From contig NZ_CP157210.1 of NCBI RefSeq assembly GCF_046736345.1, forward strand, positions 3,038,001 through 3,102,000: a stretch of DNA of 64,000 nucleotides. The letters are read 5' to 3'. Shown piece after piece: positions 1 through 8,830 of this stretch (within the stretch, counting starts at the first letter, position 1; each line of letters begins with the position of its first letter). Both the position numbers and the translations under genes were made by a program. This DNA comes from Hyphococcus formosus. GTDB lineage: Bacteria; Pseudomonadota; Alphaproteobacteria; Caulobacterales; Parvularculaceae. The notes below the pieces were generated by a model. That model was given only the letters and a program-made list of their open reading frames with translations. It ran no database searches and was not told the DNA's origin.

Positions 1-1
1 G

Positions 2-154
2 CAATCGCAATTTGTACGCGATCGCGAAATTGACCCACATTTATATTATCCAGAAGGTCTATATCGCGAGCCAGCACAGAAATGGCCGGGTCTGACGGTA
101 AATCCAAGGGCGATGCTGAAAGCGCGTGGCGTTGATCTTGGTGATGATGAATAA
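2..154 (+). CDS. C-terminal end of an unrecognised protein (partial)
   Basis: An open frame runs from the left edge to a TAA at 152-154 and gives the last 50 residues of a protein, ending in ...ARGVDLGDDE. The piece is rich in Tyr, Pro and charged residues and reads like coding sequence. I do not recognise the family. It ends 11 bp before the likely ATG of the CobW-type GTPase and is probably in the same operon. CobW GTPases often serve a metalloenzyme encoded next to them, so this gene could encode that client, but the fragment shows no metal motif. Confidence 0.6.
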   Translation, partial: QSQFVRDREIDPHLYYPEGLYREPAQKWPGLTVNPRAMLKARGVDLGDDE

Positions 155-165
155 TGTAATTGTAT

Positions 166-1185
166 ATGAATATTAATCGAGAAGACATCCTCGCACCAGC
201 ACCCAATACGGATTCTGTTATCCAGTCCGATCGGGGGCCTGTTCCTGTAACGTTACTAACTGGCTTTTTGGGGGCAGGTAAAACGACGTTATTGAATCGG
301 ATACTGAATGGAGGACATGGTCTGAGGATTGGCGTATTGGTCAACGATTTCGGCGCAGTCAATATTGACGCTGAGCTCGTTGAAGGCGTCGAAGAAAATA
401 CAATTCGCCTTACCAATGGATGTGTATGCTGTGAAATTCGAGATGACTTGGTGCGCTCGCTAGATAGTCTGCTTCAGAGGAATGATGATATTGATTATGT
501 GTTGCTAGAAGCCAGTGGCGTTTCTGACCCAGAAGGGATTGTAATGACCTTTCTGAATCAGAAATATGAACAAGTTCTGCGTTTGGATAGCATAACTTGC
601 CTTATCGATTGTGAGGCATTGTTCGAACATAACGAAAACGATGACCTTCTGGGATTGAAGCTACGTCAGATCGGCTTCGCGGATATGGTGGTATTAAACA
701 AAATCGATCTCGTGAGTTCCAAGCATTTAGAAGTCGTACGCGAGTGGGTGGATATTCATTTTAATAGGGTGCGAATGGTCGAGGCCCAACATTGCAATGT
801 GCCTCTTGAAGTTTTGTTGTCTGTCGGTCGGTTTGATCCCGCTATACAACTGGGGGAGATGGACGGGCCAAGTGTTCATCGAAATGCTGGGGATAAATTC
901 GATACGTGGCGGTTCGATAGCACGCGGCCATTTAGTTCTACGGCCTTAAAGACCATGATTAATCGCGAGCTTCCTTCCAGTGTTTTTCGTTGTAAAGGAA
1001 TTATTCAGTTAGAAGATGATTTGAGCATGCGATATGCGTTGCAGGCTGTGGGGCGTCGAGTAAACCTTACACCGCTTTCACCTTGGCAGGAGGGGCAAGA
1101 AAAATCCTCTAGGATCGTATCAATTGGGCGGGAGTTTTCTTCTGAAACTTTGGGTGTCTTGTTTAAAAAATGCTTGAACGCCTAA
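166..1185 (+). CDS. CobW/P47K-family GTPase (putative metallochaperone)
   Basis: A 339-aa G3E-family GTPase. Walker A GFLGAGKTT lies at about residues 33-41, the metal-binding CVCC motif at 86-89 and an NKID guanine-specificity motif near 180; a CobW C-terminal domain follows. Members bind GTP and usually Zn or Co and hand metal to a partner enzyme. I chose ATG 166; an in-frame TTG at 160 would add two residues. It follows the upstream fragment closely and is convergent with the AraC gene downstream. The nearby acetamidase-like protein with a four-Cys zinc-type insertion (5230) is one possible client; this is inference. Confidence 0.85.
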   Translation: MNINREDILAPAPNTDSVIQSDRGPVPVTLLTGFLGAGKTTLLNRILNGGHGLRIGVLVNDFGAVNIDAELVEGVEENTIRLTNGCVCCEIRDDLVRSLDSLLQRNDDIDYVLLEASGVSDPEGIVMTFLNQKYEQVLRLDSITCLIDCEALFEHNENDDLLGLKLRQIGFADMVVLNKIDLVSSKHLEVVREWVDIHFNRVRMVEAQHCNVPLEVLLSVGRFDPAIQLGEMDGPSVHRNAGDKFDTWRFDSTRPFSSTALKTMINRELPSSVFRCKGIIQLEDDLSMRYALQAVGRRVNLTPLSPWQEGQEKSSRIVSIGREFSSETLGVLFKKCLNA

Positions 1186-1210
1186 GTTCCAAACGCTCGA
1201 CCCAAATGGG

Positions 1211-2239
1211 TTATTGATATTTTTTGAGAGTCTGAGACGGGAGCTCGCCAAAAAGTTCATTATAATCACGTGCAAATTTGCTTAGATGTGTAAATCCACA
1301 AGCCATTGCAACGTCGGTCACCGATTCGTTCCGATCTACGGCTTCTTTCAATCGCTTCCGCGACAATTGCAGGCGGTATTCCTTTAGATAACGCATCGGG
1401 GTGGTGTTTCGGAATTGTTGAAACCCTGTATGGAGTGAACGCGCGCTAACTCCGGAAATAGCCGTCATATCCGATAGACCGATGGAGTTTGTGGCGTTGG
1501 CGCGTATGAATTCCTCTACCTTTCGAACATAATACGGTGCCGCAGGTGACCTATTCCCGACATATAAATCTGAATGATTGTGAGGCGCTGCAGAAAATAT
1601 CAGGTGTTTGATTGCGTGTTCTACAGCATTACACGAACGCTCGTGACTATAGGCTTCTACGTCCTCGTCGACATCAGCGCAAATTGTTCGAATAAGGTTG
1701 GAAAGGCTACGTGCTTCGCCCTTCAAATCAATTGGTCCCGGTGCAAATTTTAAAGCTGGTCGCACCAACCCTATTTCCTGAAATAATGCAGCCTCTAGGC
1801 TGCTTTTTGAAATTTTTACAGTGAAGTGTTTATAGTCGTGTTCTAAAGTTTGGATTATGTCGTCATCAGGCCCAATGACGCAAAATTGGTGAGGGGTTAA
1901 AATGAAACTCTCACCATTTTGAATGATTTCAGCCGACCCAGCTAACGTAAATTGTAAAAGATAGATGCCGCCGGACGGAGGAATTTTTATATTGACCCGG
2001 CCATAGGGATTTCCATAATCAGTTGCGTTAAACGTGATGTTGGTAAGCGTTTTGCTGTTGTGTCGAAATGCGATAGGTGGCGAACCGCCAGTAAGGGTAA
2101 GGCTGTGGTCGCAAAAAACATTGCTCATATGAGCATGTATTTCGTCAATATCCTCCGTGCACAGTTTATTATAGCGGTGAAGGGGAAGGTCGCGCTGCGG
2201 TGAAGCGGCGTTGAGTGCGTCGATGTCAGATGTTTTCAT
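1211..2239 (-). CDS. AraC-family transcriptional regulator (copy 1)
   Basis: A 342-aa regulator with an N-terminal AraC/XylS-like ligand-binding domain (about residues 20-210) and two C-terminal HTH motifs (about 245-340). The helices SARSLHTGF and CGFTHLSKFARDY are the DNA-reading parts. It is a clear paralogue of the protein at 19218-20246: the N-terminal segments FRHN...FNATDYG and YKHFTVK(I/M)S are shared and the second recognition helix is identical. It is divergent from the FAD monooxygenase operon at 2609, across a 369-bp gap that holds a LysR-type palindrome. Members of this family usually activate aromatic-degradation operons; the inducer is unknown. Confidence 0.9.
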   Translation of the reverse strand: MKTSDIDALNAASPQRDLPLHRYNKLCTEDIDEIHAHMSNVFCDHSLTLTGGSPPIAFRHNSKTLTNITFNATDYGNPYGRVNIKIPPSGGIYLLQFTLAGSAEIIQNGESFILTPHQFCVIGPDDDIIQTLEHDYKHFTVKISKSSLEAALFQEIGLVRPALKFAPGPIDLKGEARSLSNLIRTICADVDEDVEAYSHERSCNAVEHAIKHLIFSAAPHNHSDLYVGNRSPAAPYYVRKVEEFIRANATNSIGLSDMTAISGVSARSLHTGFQQFRNTTPMRYLKEYRLQLSRKRLKEAVDRNESVTDVAMACGFTHLSKFARDYNELFGELPSQTLKKYQ

Positions 2240-2360
2240 AACACGCCTCCCTAACCCTCGGTATTATCAGTCATATTTTTGTAATAATCAAGATTGTCTA
2301 TCGAAATGCGCATCGGAGACGTAAGCTTTTACGAACATCATAATCGTTAAGTATAGCGGT

Positions 2361-2375
2361 ATACTGAAAACGTAT
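2361..2375. promoter_or_regulatory. ATAC-N7-GTAT palindrome (CatM/BenM-type LysR site)
   Basis: ATAC (2361-2364) and GTAT (2372-2375) are separated by seven bases (TGAAAAC). This is the arrangement described for BenM/CatM binding sites. An overlapping GTATA-GCGG-TATAC inverted repeat lies at 2351-2364. The site is in the divergent gap between AraC copy 1 and the monooxygenase operon. The same pattern occurs in front of the LysR gene at 14433. The rest of the 2240-2608 gap holds no gene I can support; a GGAG ribosome site is at 2595-2598. Confidence 0.55.
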
Positions 2376-2608
2376 GATGATGAACGATGCTGTAGCTATA
2401 GTGGCTCTCGACAGTTTCCCATGAAAATTCTGAAGAATAGGGATCATCTGTTCTGCGATTCGTGAAGGGGATATCGTATGCGCAGGAGTGTTACGGTGCG
2501 ATCAAAAAACGCCGTATCATAGTTGAATTGTTGAATAGAGTAACGGTCAGGTAAAGCACATACTTTGTTCCCGCGAGTTGGATCAGGGAGAGTTGGAGAT
2601 GAATTTAG

Positions 2609-4105
2609 ATGACGGTGAGAATTGCGATTATTGGGGCGGGGTTCGCAGGGGTATCGACAGCCAAAACACTATCGTCATTGGGGTACAGCGTTTCTGTTTT
2701 TGAAAAAGAGAGTGAGGTTGGCGGGGTTTGGGCTAGTTCGAGGCGATATCCTGGTCTGACAACTCAAAACCCCAGATCCACTTATGCCTTGTCTGATTTT
2801 CCGATGCCGGATGATTATCCTGAATGGCCGAGCGGAGAACAGGTTCAGCGATATTTTGAAGATTATATCACAAGATTTAAGTTGCGGAAGTTGATACGTT
2901 TCAACACGATGGTGACTGCTGCAGAATTAAGTGCCGACCAAAGCTATTGGACGGTCACTAGCAAGGACGCAAATGGATCAGGTGACGACTTAAAAGAGGA
3001 GTTTGACTATCTAATTATCTGTAATGGGATATTCTCAACCCCATCGATCCCACAATATTCGGGAGTGGACGACTGGAAAGCGGCTGGGGGAGAAATTGTT
3101 CACACTTGTCAGTATACAGATTTGGAGTCCGTAAGAGATAAAAATGTAGTTGTTATTGGGTACGGAAAATCGTCATGTGATGCAGCAGTAGCGACATTGG
3201 GCGTGAGCAAATCAACTACGGTACTGGCGCGAAATCTAATCTGGAAAATTCCAAAAAAAATCGCAGGGGTCTTAAATTTTAAGCATTTGTTTCTCACTCG
3301 TTTGGGGGAGGGACTGTTTCCCTATATTGAGTTAAACGGGTTTGAAAAATTTCTTCACGGAACTGGTCGACCTATACGGAATGCGATGCTGGCTACTGTT
3401 GAGGCGATTATTGCCGCGCAGCTAAAGTTGAAAAAGATTGGGTTACATCCTGGGAAGCCGCTTGAAACTATTGCGCGTAGCACAGTAAGTCTCGTTACGC
3501 CGGGTTTTTATGAGGCTATCGAAAAGGGGACCTTGGCGGTAAAAAGAGAAGCCGAGATTGTCGCGCTTCGCCCTGGGCATGCAGAGCTTTCAACCGGTGA
3601 AGTGATACCCGCAGACTACATAATTGCAGGTACGGGGTGGATTCAGCATGTTCCGTTTTTGCCCAAAGACCTTATGGCAAAGATTACGGACACAAACGGA
3701 GATTTTAGATTATACCGTTCCATGCTACCTGTGGGCGTGCCAAGGCTGGCATTTAATGGGTACAATTCTTCATTTTTTAGTCAACTTAGCTGTGAAGCAG
3801 GAGCGATGTGGATAGCTGAGTACTTGCGCGGTGCTATTGAAGTTCCCTCGGTGAGTGAGCAAAAAGTTGACATCGATAGGCGTCTTTGTTGGATGCGCGA
3901 ACGCACGGACGGTAAGCATTGCCGAGGAACAAATATTGTTCCGTTCTCGTTACATCACATCGACGAGTTGCTTGACGAAGCGGAGTTAAATGTAAGCTCT
4001 CGCGTAAAATTTACGCAATGGTTTTCAGCTGTAGACCCTTCCGTCTACGCTAAAAACTACGAAATACTTGAAGCTAGAGCGATGACTTCATCACAGAAAG
4101 AGTAG
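2609..4105 (+). CDS. FAD-dependent monooxygenase (FMO/Baeyer-Villiger-like)
   Basis: A 498-aa class B flavoprotein monooxygenase. The N-terminal FAD site is IIGAGFAGVSTAK (about 7-19). A GxxxHxxxY stretch (GGEIVHTCQY, about 163-172) matches the FMO-type fingerprint, followed by a second Rossmann motif, VIGYGKSSCDAA (about 183-194), for NADPH. Start ATG 2609 has GGAG ten bases upstream; the ATG at 2599 is out of frame. It is followed 9 bp later by an SDR, so the pair probably acts in sequence: oxygenation, then oxidation or reduction of the resulting alcohol or ketone. The substrate is unknown. Expression may respond to the ATAC-N7-GTAT site upstream. Confidence 0.85.
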   Translation: MTVRIAIIGAGFAGVSTAKTLSSLGYSVSVFEKESEVGGVWASSRRYPGLTTQNPRSTYALSDFPMPDDYPEWPSGEQVQRYFEDYITRFKLRKLIRFNTMVTAAELSADQSYWTVTSKDANGSGDDLKEEFDYLIICNGIFSTPSIPQYSGVDDWKAAGGEIVHTCQYTDLESVRDKNVVVIGYGKSSCDAAVATLGVSKSTTVLARNLIWKIPKKIAGVLNFKHLFLTRLGEGLFPYIELNGFEKFLHGTGRPIRNAMLATVEAIIAAQLKLKKIGLHPGKPLETIARSTVSLVTPGFYEAIEKGTLAVKREAEIVALRPGHAELSTGEVIPADYIIAGTGWIQHVPFLPKDLMAKITDTNGDFRLYRSMLPVGVPRLAFNGYNSSFFSQLSCEAGAMWIAEYLRGAIEVPSVSEQKVDIDRRLCWMRERTDGKHCRGTNIVPFSLHHIDELLDEAELNVSSRVKFTQWFSAVDPSVYAKNYEILEARAMTSSQKE

Positions 4106-4114
4106 GTTAAAGCG

Positions 4115-4912
4115 ATGGGTATTCTGCAAGGCCGGGTCGCAATTATTACTGGTGGAGCGGCGTCTATTGGTGCTGCAATCACAAAGAAGATCCATCATGA
4201 GGGTGCGCGGGTAGTTGTTGCTGCGCGTAGTGAAGATAAAGGGCACGCTATCGTTAAGGAGTTGGGTGGGAATTCACTTTTCGTACAGACGGACATAACC
4301 GATGACAACGCATTGAAATTATTGATTTCAGAGACTCTTGAGGCATTTGGTAGTGTGGATCTTGTGGTCAACAACGCTTGTTCGTATGGCGATGATGGGC
4401 CCGCGACGGCACGTGAAACATGGCTATCCACACTAAATACCAATATTGTTTCAGCGGCGATTTTGGGTGAGTTAGCGCGCCCGCATTTAAAGAAAAAAAA
4501 TGGGTCAATTGTAAATGTTGGATCGGTATCAGGAAATTTTCCTCATATTGGCCGATGGGCGTACCCCGTATCCAAGGCAGCCCTTAAACATCTAACAAAA
4601 TCACAGGCCGTTAATTATGCGAGTGATAGAATCCGGGTGAATATGGTGACTCTCGGCCATATATGGTCTGATCCATTTGAGGGATTGACAGGAAACAATA
4701 GGGCGCATGCCGATAAAGTATCAGTTCCGTATAATCTAATGGGGCGGGTGGCTGACCCAGAAGAAGTCGCAAATGTAGTGGCATTTTTGGCCTCTGAAGC
4801 AGCGTCTTATATGAATGGCGGCGAAACACTTGTAGATGGCGGTTATAGTGCGCTTGGTCCTGAGCAGCATTTTCCCTTAATGCCATTGCTCGCAGGCGGT
4901 GAACAAAATTGA
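4115..4912 (+). CDS. Short-chain dehydrogenase/reductase
   Basis: A 265-aa classical SDR. The NAD(P) motif TGGAASIGAA is at the N-terminus, VVNNAC replaces the usual NNAG, and a catalytic Ser plus YPVSK (Tyr, Lys) follow near residues 138-155. The C-terminal segment VDGGYSALG is typical of the family. It starts 9 bp after the monooxygenase stop and is almost certainly co-transcribed. It probably oxidises or reduces the product of that enzyme; cofactor and substrate are not evident. Confidence 0.85.
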   Translation: MGILQGRVAIITGGAASIGAAITKKIHHEGARVVVAARSEDKGHAIVKELGGNSLFVQTDITDDNALKLLISETLEAFGSVDLVVNNACSYGDDGPATARETWLSTLNTNIVSAAILGELARPHLKKKNGSIVNVGSVSGNFPHIGRWAYPVSKAALKHLTKSQAVNYASDRIRVNMVTLGHIWSDPFEGLTGNNRAHADKVSVPYNLMGRVADPEEVANVVAFLASEAASYMNGGETLVDGGYSALGPEQHFPLMPLLAGGEQN

Positions 4913-5229
4913 GGCTAATTTTAAAGCTAACTGGTTTCCAAAGTGCGAGGCATTCTCGGTAAGCGGAGACATACCCTCGTGGTGGAGTTTTTGCTTCACT
5001 GTATGGCTATTCATTGCGCTAATACGGTTTTCGGCCTGTCATCACATTCGGTACTCATGCGTGAGTGACGCGGGTCTACCCTGATTTGCTTCAAGAACCG
5101 ATGTTATTGCTAAGTAGTGGTCACGAAGTTTTCGTATGTCGAAAAGTTTTTTGGGCTCAATAGCTTTTTCGGTAATGGCAATCATGTCGGCAAATGATCC
5201 GGATTGGTTGTTGTAACGAGGAGCTTTCC
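4913..5229. other. Intergenic stretch without a supported gene
   Basis: About 317 bp between the SDR stop and the amidase start. A 61-codon frame from 4899 to 5084 overlaps the SDR end, has no ribosome site and looks random. I found no terminator hairpin and no ATAC-N7-GTAT site. The only clear element is the GAGGAG ribosome site at 5218-5223 for the amidase gene. Confidence 0.5.
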
Positions 5230-6528
5230 ATGGCCGGAATACGCGATGAGGTGGGTGTTTTTGAATATAGCGGCGGTATTGTTGGCCCCGGTATTAGTCC
5301 CGCTGCTACAATTAAGAATGGCGGAAAAATCCGTACTGGTACCCCGCCTGGGTGCTGGGGGCCAATGATCACGCCCAAGTTTCAAGGTGGTCACGAGGTT
5401 ACGAAACCTGTGATGATCGATGGCGCGGAAGTTGGCGATTCTGTTGCAATACACTTGAACAAAGTTCAGGTCACATCACTGGCGACTTCATCAGGTGTTA
5501 TGGAGTTTGTGGATGGTCGCTATATCGGTGATCCATTTGTTGCAAAACTCTGTCCCGAATGCGGTACAACAGCTCCGTCAAGTCATATCGAGGGCATTGG
5601 CGATGATGCCGTTCATTGTGACGTTTGTAATGCGGAAGTAAACGCATTCCGCTTCAGCAATGGATATGTCATCGTACTTGACCGCGAAAACCAAGTTTCT
5701 ATAACGGTAAATAAAGCGGCGGCCGAAAAGATTGCGGCAAATGCAGAGGTCAATGCATCCATACCGGAATATTCGGACCAACATTCAATTTTAGCTCTCG
5801 CGCGGGCGGATATTTCCGGGCTCGCAGCGCGGATGCAACCCTTCCTTGGTAATATCGGAACGATTCCGTCGCGCGATTTGCCAGACTCCCATAATGCTGG
5901 TGATTTTGGAGCATTCCTCGTGGATGCTCCGCATGGGTATAGTTTTACCCAATCGGAGCTTGATGAGCATAAAACTGACGGACACATGGACACCAACTCT
6001 GTTCGGGAGGGAGCGATTCTTATTTGTCCGGTCAAGGTACCTGGCGCTGGTGTTTATATGGGTGATATGCATGCCCAGCAGGGAAATGGTGAGATTGCTG
6101 GTCACGCCACCGACGTATCTGGTGAAGTTGAGCTTCAGGTCGATGTAATCAAAGGGTTGCAACTTGACGGCCCAATTTTGCTGCAAAGAATTGATGATTT
6201 GCCACTTCTTGCAAAACCGATGTCCGCAGAAGAGAAAAAGGCCGTTTTCGCTTTAGGCGAAAAATATGGTCAGCACGAAATCGAAGATAATGCCCCCATC
6301 ACCTTTATCGGTTCTGGTGCAAATCTAAATGCGGCAACTGAAAACGGACTTCAGCGTGCCGCGAGTGTAACTGGTTTGCCGTACGATGAAATTTTGAATC
6401 GGGCAACAATAGCTGGCTCTATTGAAATTAGTCGTTTGCCTGGCGTGGTCCGCGTAACCTTCCTGTGCCCGCGTCCAATTTTAAAGAAGATGGGCATCCT
6501 CCATCTAATTGAGAAGCAATACGGTTAG
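5230..6528 (+). CDS. Acetamidase/formamidase-family hydrolase
   Basis: A 432-aa protein of the FmdA/AmdA acetamidase-formamidase family, which hydrolyses short amides to acid and ammonia. Typical parts are the N-terminal GPGISPAATI segment, the DAPHGYS segment and GDMHAQQGNGE, a metal/active-site region. A four-cysteine insertion (CPEC at 108-111, CDVC at 130-133) looks like a zinc ribbon. ATG 5230 is preceded by GAGGAG at 5218-5223; the in-frame ATG at 5194 has no such site. In this context it may cleave an amide or formamide side product of the upper pathway, but the substrate is not shown. Confidence 0.8.
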   Translation: MAGIRDEVGVFEYSGGIVGPGISPAATIKNGGKIRTGTPPGCWGPMITPKFQGGHEVTKPVMIDGAEVGDSVAIHLNKVQVTSLATSSGVMEFVDGRYIGDPFVAKLCPECGTTAPSSHIEGIGDDAVHCDVCNAEVNAFRFSNGYVIVLDRENQVSITVNKAAAEKIAANAEVNASIPEYSDQHSILALARADISGLAARMQPFLGNIGTIPSRDLPDSHNAGDFGAFLVDAPHGYSFTQSELDEHKTDGHMDTNSVREGAILICPVKVPGAGVYMGDMHAQQGNGEIAGHATDVSGEVELQVDVIKGLQLDGPILLQRIDDLPLLAKPMSAEEKKAVFALGEKYGQHEIEDNAPITFIGSGANLNAATENGLQRAASVTGLPYDEILNRATIAGSIEISRLPGVVRVTFLCPRPILKKMGILHLIEKQYG

Positions 6529-6576
6529 GGTTCTTTGTAATCCTGCGGGGTACGCCTAGCACTCTGCGGGATCGGG

Positions 6577-6595
6577 ATAGTGCAGGACACACTAT
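6577..6595. repeat. Inverted repeat ATAGTG-N7-CACTAT
   Basis: Perfect 6-bp arms at 6577-6582 and 6590-6595 with a 7-bp spacer, about 105 bp upstream of the first Rieske oxygenase gene. The position suits an operator. The regulator is unknown and it does not match the ATAC-N7-GTAT sites elsewhere. Confidence 0.35.
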
Positions 6596-6656
6596 GTCGG
6601 CAGGATATCTCCACGGGCAACGCAAAAGAGTTGATCTCTGAGATGCTTAGATCGTG

Positions 6657-6677
6657 CCGTTCAGAAAAGTAGAACGG
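6657..6677. repeat. Inverted repeat CCGTTC-N9-GAACGG
   Basis: Perfect 6-bp arms at 6657-6662 and 6672-6677, ending about 22 bases before the GTG start of the oxygenase gene. It may be an operator or a leader hairpin just ahead of the ribosome site GGAGAGGAG (6685-6693). No T-run follows, so it is not a terminator. Confidence 0.35.
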
Positions 6678-6699
6678 AATAATTGGAGAGGAGTTAAAA

Positions 6700-7920
6700 G
6701 TGGCTATACAGACAGGCGCAATTGATAAAGATCCAGGAAGATGGGCGCGTAAATACCCGGAATTGGGCGAAGAGCCGCTACCCGTTTCTCCATATATTGA
6801 TCCAGAATATTACGAAAAAGAGAAAGAGAAAATTTTTAAGAAAGAGTGGCTTTATGTTGCTCTCGAACGCGAAGTGCCGTCGCTAGGAAGTTACAAGGTA
6901 AGGCGAATTGACTGCGCAGACACGTCGGTAATTATTATACGCGGCAAAGATAATGTAATCCGGGCATTTCATAATGCATGCTCGCATCGCGGCAATACGG
7001 TTGTAACTGAAAAGGGGCAGGAAACCTACGGAAGAAATCGTGCCGGTGTTGTTACATGCCGCTTTCATGGCTGGGTGTATGATGCGAAGGGTGATCTGAT
7101 AAGTGTACCTCAAGAAGACCGTTTTTACAGTTGCTTCGATAAAAAAGATAACGGCTTAACGGAAGTCCATTGTGAAAGCTGGGCTGGTTTTATTTTTGTC
7201 AATGTAGACCCTGAGCCAGTAAAGCCTTTAAAGGAATTTCTTGGTGGGTATGCAGACCATTTTGGCGGATTTGATTTCGACGCATGCGATCACGGCTTTA
7301 CCTATCACACAACATTAGATTGCAACTGGAAAGTCGCATCTGACGCTTTTGCAGAAGCGTATCACGTTGATACTATTCATGCTGGCTCGTTCCCGAATGT
7401 TTTTGAAGGGGCTATCGAGGACGTAGAATTGTTTGGCCCTCACAGAACATGTTCTGTGCGATTACAGGTCGAGAATCTTCCCCAGACCCCGATTGGTGAT
7501 TTGGCCAACCAACGGTCGCGAGGGTCACTGGCATCGGTAGGTGGGGCGTCAACTCTTCCTCCAACACTTAATCCAAATCGCGATGAGGATTGGGGATTTG
7601 AATTAAGTGTGCTGTTTCCAAGCGTATTGCTCCACGTTTCAGAAGGAATTTGGTTCACCCATCAGTTCTGGCCAATTGCTCACGATAAAACTCTTTGGGA
7701 GGGTAAATACTATCTGACCAAGCCGCGAACACATAGCGAGTTGTGGGGATTTGAGCGGTCCATGGTTCTGCAACGTAATGCATGGCTCGAAGATACGGCC
7801 ACTATGGAAGATACATATCGTGCGATGCTGTCGGGGGCGAAGAAATACCAACATCTGCAAGACGAAGAAATTTTAATCCGTCACAATTGCAAAGTTGTTG
7901 ACGATTATATTGCTTCTTAA
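6700..7920 (+). CDS. Rieske ring-hydroxylating oxygenase, alpha subunit (copy 1)
   Basis: A 406-aa alpha subunit. The Rieske [2Fe-2S] ligands are C94, H96, C120 and H123. The mononuclear iron site follows: bridging D215, then H222 and H227 in the segment DAFAEAYHVDTIH, and a late Asp in QDEEILIRH. GTG start with GGAGAGGAG upstream. It begins a tightly coupled set: an unknown 124-aa protein, a SnoaL-fold protein and a ferredoxin, all within 8.0-9.1 kb. It is closer to copy 3 (23522) than to copy 2 (16562). It should add O2 to an aromatic or unsaturated ring using electrons from the ferredoxin at 8830 and the reductase at 15339. Substrate unknown. Confidence 0.93.
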   Translation: MAIQTGAIDKDPGRWARKYPELGEEPLPVSPYIDPEYYEKEKEKIFKKEWLYVALEREVPSLGSYKVRRIDCADTSVIIIRGKDNVIRAFHNACSHRGNTVVTEKGQETYGRNRAGVVTCRFHGWVYDAKGDLISVPQEDRFYSCFDKKDNGLTEVHCESWAGFIFVNVDPEPVKPLKEFLGGYADHFGGFDFDACDHGFTYHTTLDCNWKVASDAFAEAYHVDTIHAGSFPNVFEGAIEDVELFGPHRTCSVRLQVENLPQTPIGDLANQRSRGSLASVGGASTLPPTLNPNRDEDWGFELSVLFPSVLLHVSEGIWFTHQFWPIAHDKTLWEGKYYLTKPRTHSELWGFERSMVLQRNAWLEDTATMEDTYRAMLSGAKKYQHLQDEEILIRHNCKVVDDYIAS

Positions 7921-7940
7921 AGGCGAGGAGATTTAGTCCG

Positions 7941-8315
7941 ATGCAAGATGAAATGACCGTGCCACCAGGATTTGAAGCGTTGCAAAGTTTCGCGAAATGG
8001 AACCTGATGACTGCGAACGAACGCACTACCGCCCGCCGGGAGGCGACTAAGGATGAATTGCGCGCGTTTTATGATGGTGTGTTGCCGCATATAGAGTCAA
8101 TACTCGACGAATGTGACAAGTTTGAACTCGGCGCGCTGCCGGAGAGCCATCGTGGAATTTTTAATATTGCGTTGTCGATGGCAGAAATCGCACCGCACAT
8201 AGAATTTTATAAGGGCGATACAGGGGTACCTTTCGCTTTCGAAGAAGAACGATTTATAGCCGTACACGGAGAAGACGAAACGTGGCAGGCATTGCCGCCT
8301 AATGGACCGAGATAA
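7941..8315 (+). CDS. Unknown Rieske-oxygenase-associated small protein (copy 1)
   Basis: 124 aa, not recognised. It is homologous to 17770-18141 and 24788-25135, and each copy directly follows an oxygenase alpha-subunit gene. The shared pattern is an F-x-W segment, T-x2-ER-x3-R, a short AT-x-(E)E stretch, FYD-x2-L, an acidic A-E-A/I-A-P segment followed by E-x-Y, and a late RF(I/V). No signal peptide, membrane segment or cysteine cluster is visible, so it is probably a helical cytosolic protein. Its stop overlaps the next ATG by one base. A role in assembling or regulating the oxygenase, or as a subunit, is inference from the strict pairing. Confidence 0.85.
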   Translation: MQDEMTVPPGFEALQSFAKWNLMTANERTTARREATKDELRAFYDGVLPHIESILDECDKFELGALPESHRGIFNIALSMAEIAPHIEFYKGDTGVPFAFEEERFIAVHGEDETWQALPPNGPR

Positions 8316-8830
8316 TGAGTGTCGATGCATTTGATCTGCGCTTGCGACGCGTAGAGGCATCTGAAGCCATTCGACAGTTAATTGCAGTTTATGCCGTGGG
8401 GGCTGATCGCAAGAACGATCCAAATATCCTTGGACCGTTGTTTAGTGAGAATGCTGTATGGGAAGCAAACGGAATTGTTCGTTTGCAAGGTCGTGATGCA
8501 ATTGCGAAGGGGCTATCGAAGCTCGCCAAAGAATTCGTCACCTGGTCCCTGCATTATATGGTTTCACCGCTAATCAATCTTGATAACACTGTGCAAAAAG
8601 CAACCTGTCGTTGGTATTTGTGGGAGCTATGTACAATGAGCCACGAAGACGAAGGAGTGGCGGATACTTGGTATGGCGGATGGTATGATAGCCGATTGAG
8701 TTATCATGAAGAAGGCTGGTTATTTGATTGGGTAAAGCTGGACCCACGATTAGCAAGTTCGACCGAAACTCCTTGGACAGGAAAGACTCCCCTCGACCTG
8801 AACGCCAAGCTACCTTTCGAGGAAATTTAA
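8315..8830 (+). CDS. SnoaL/NTF2-fold protein, possible oxygenase beta-like subunit (copy 1)
   Basis: 171 aa of the SnoaL-like (NTF2 superfamily) type. The N-terminus RRVEASEAIRQLIAVYAVG and the segment LFSENAVWEANG are typical. It is a paralogue of 23008-23493. Beta subunits of ring-hydroxylating oxygenases share this cone-shaped NTF2 fold and size. Because no canonical beta subunit is present, this protein may play that structural part; a hydratase or isomerase role is also possible. Start and stop each overlap the neighbouring gene by one base, so translation is coupled to the oxygenase set. Confidence 0.8.
   Translation: MSVDAFDLRLRRVEASEAIRQLIAVYAVGADRKNDPNILGPLFSENAVWEANGIVRLQGRDAIAKGLSKLAKEFVTWSLHYMVSPLINLDNTVQKATCRWYLWELCTMSHEDEGVADTWYGGWYDSRLSYHEEGWLFDWVKLDPRLASSTETPWTGKTPLDLNAKLPFEEI

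Noticed and set aside
4899..5084. A 61-codon frame after the SDR
   Set aside because: It overlaps the SDR end, has no ribosome site and a random composition.
5613..6186. Several antisense frames of 130-140 codons over the amidase gene
   Set aside because: All lie inside a confident gene and show no motifs.
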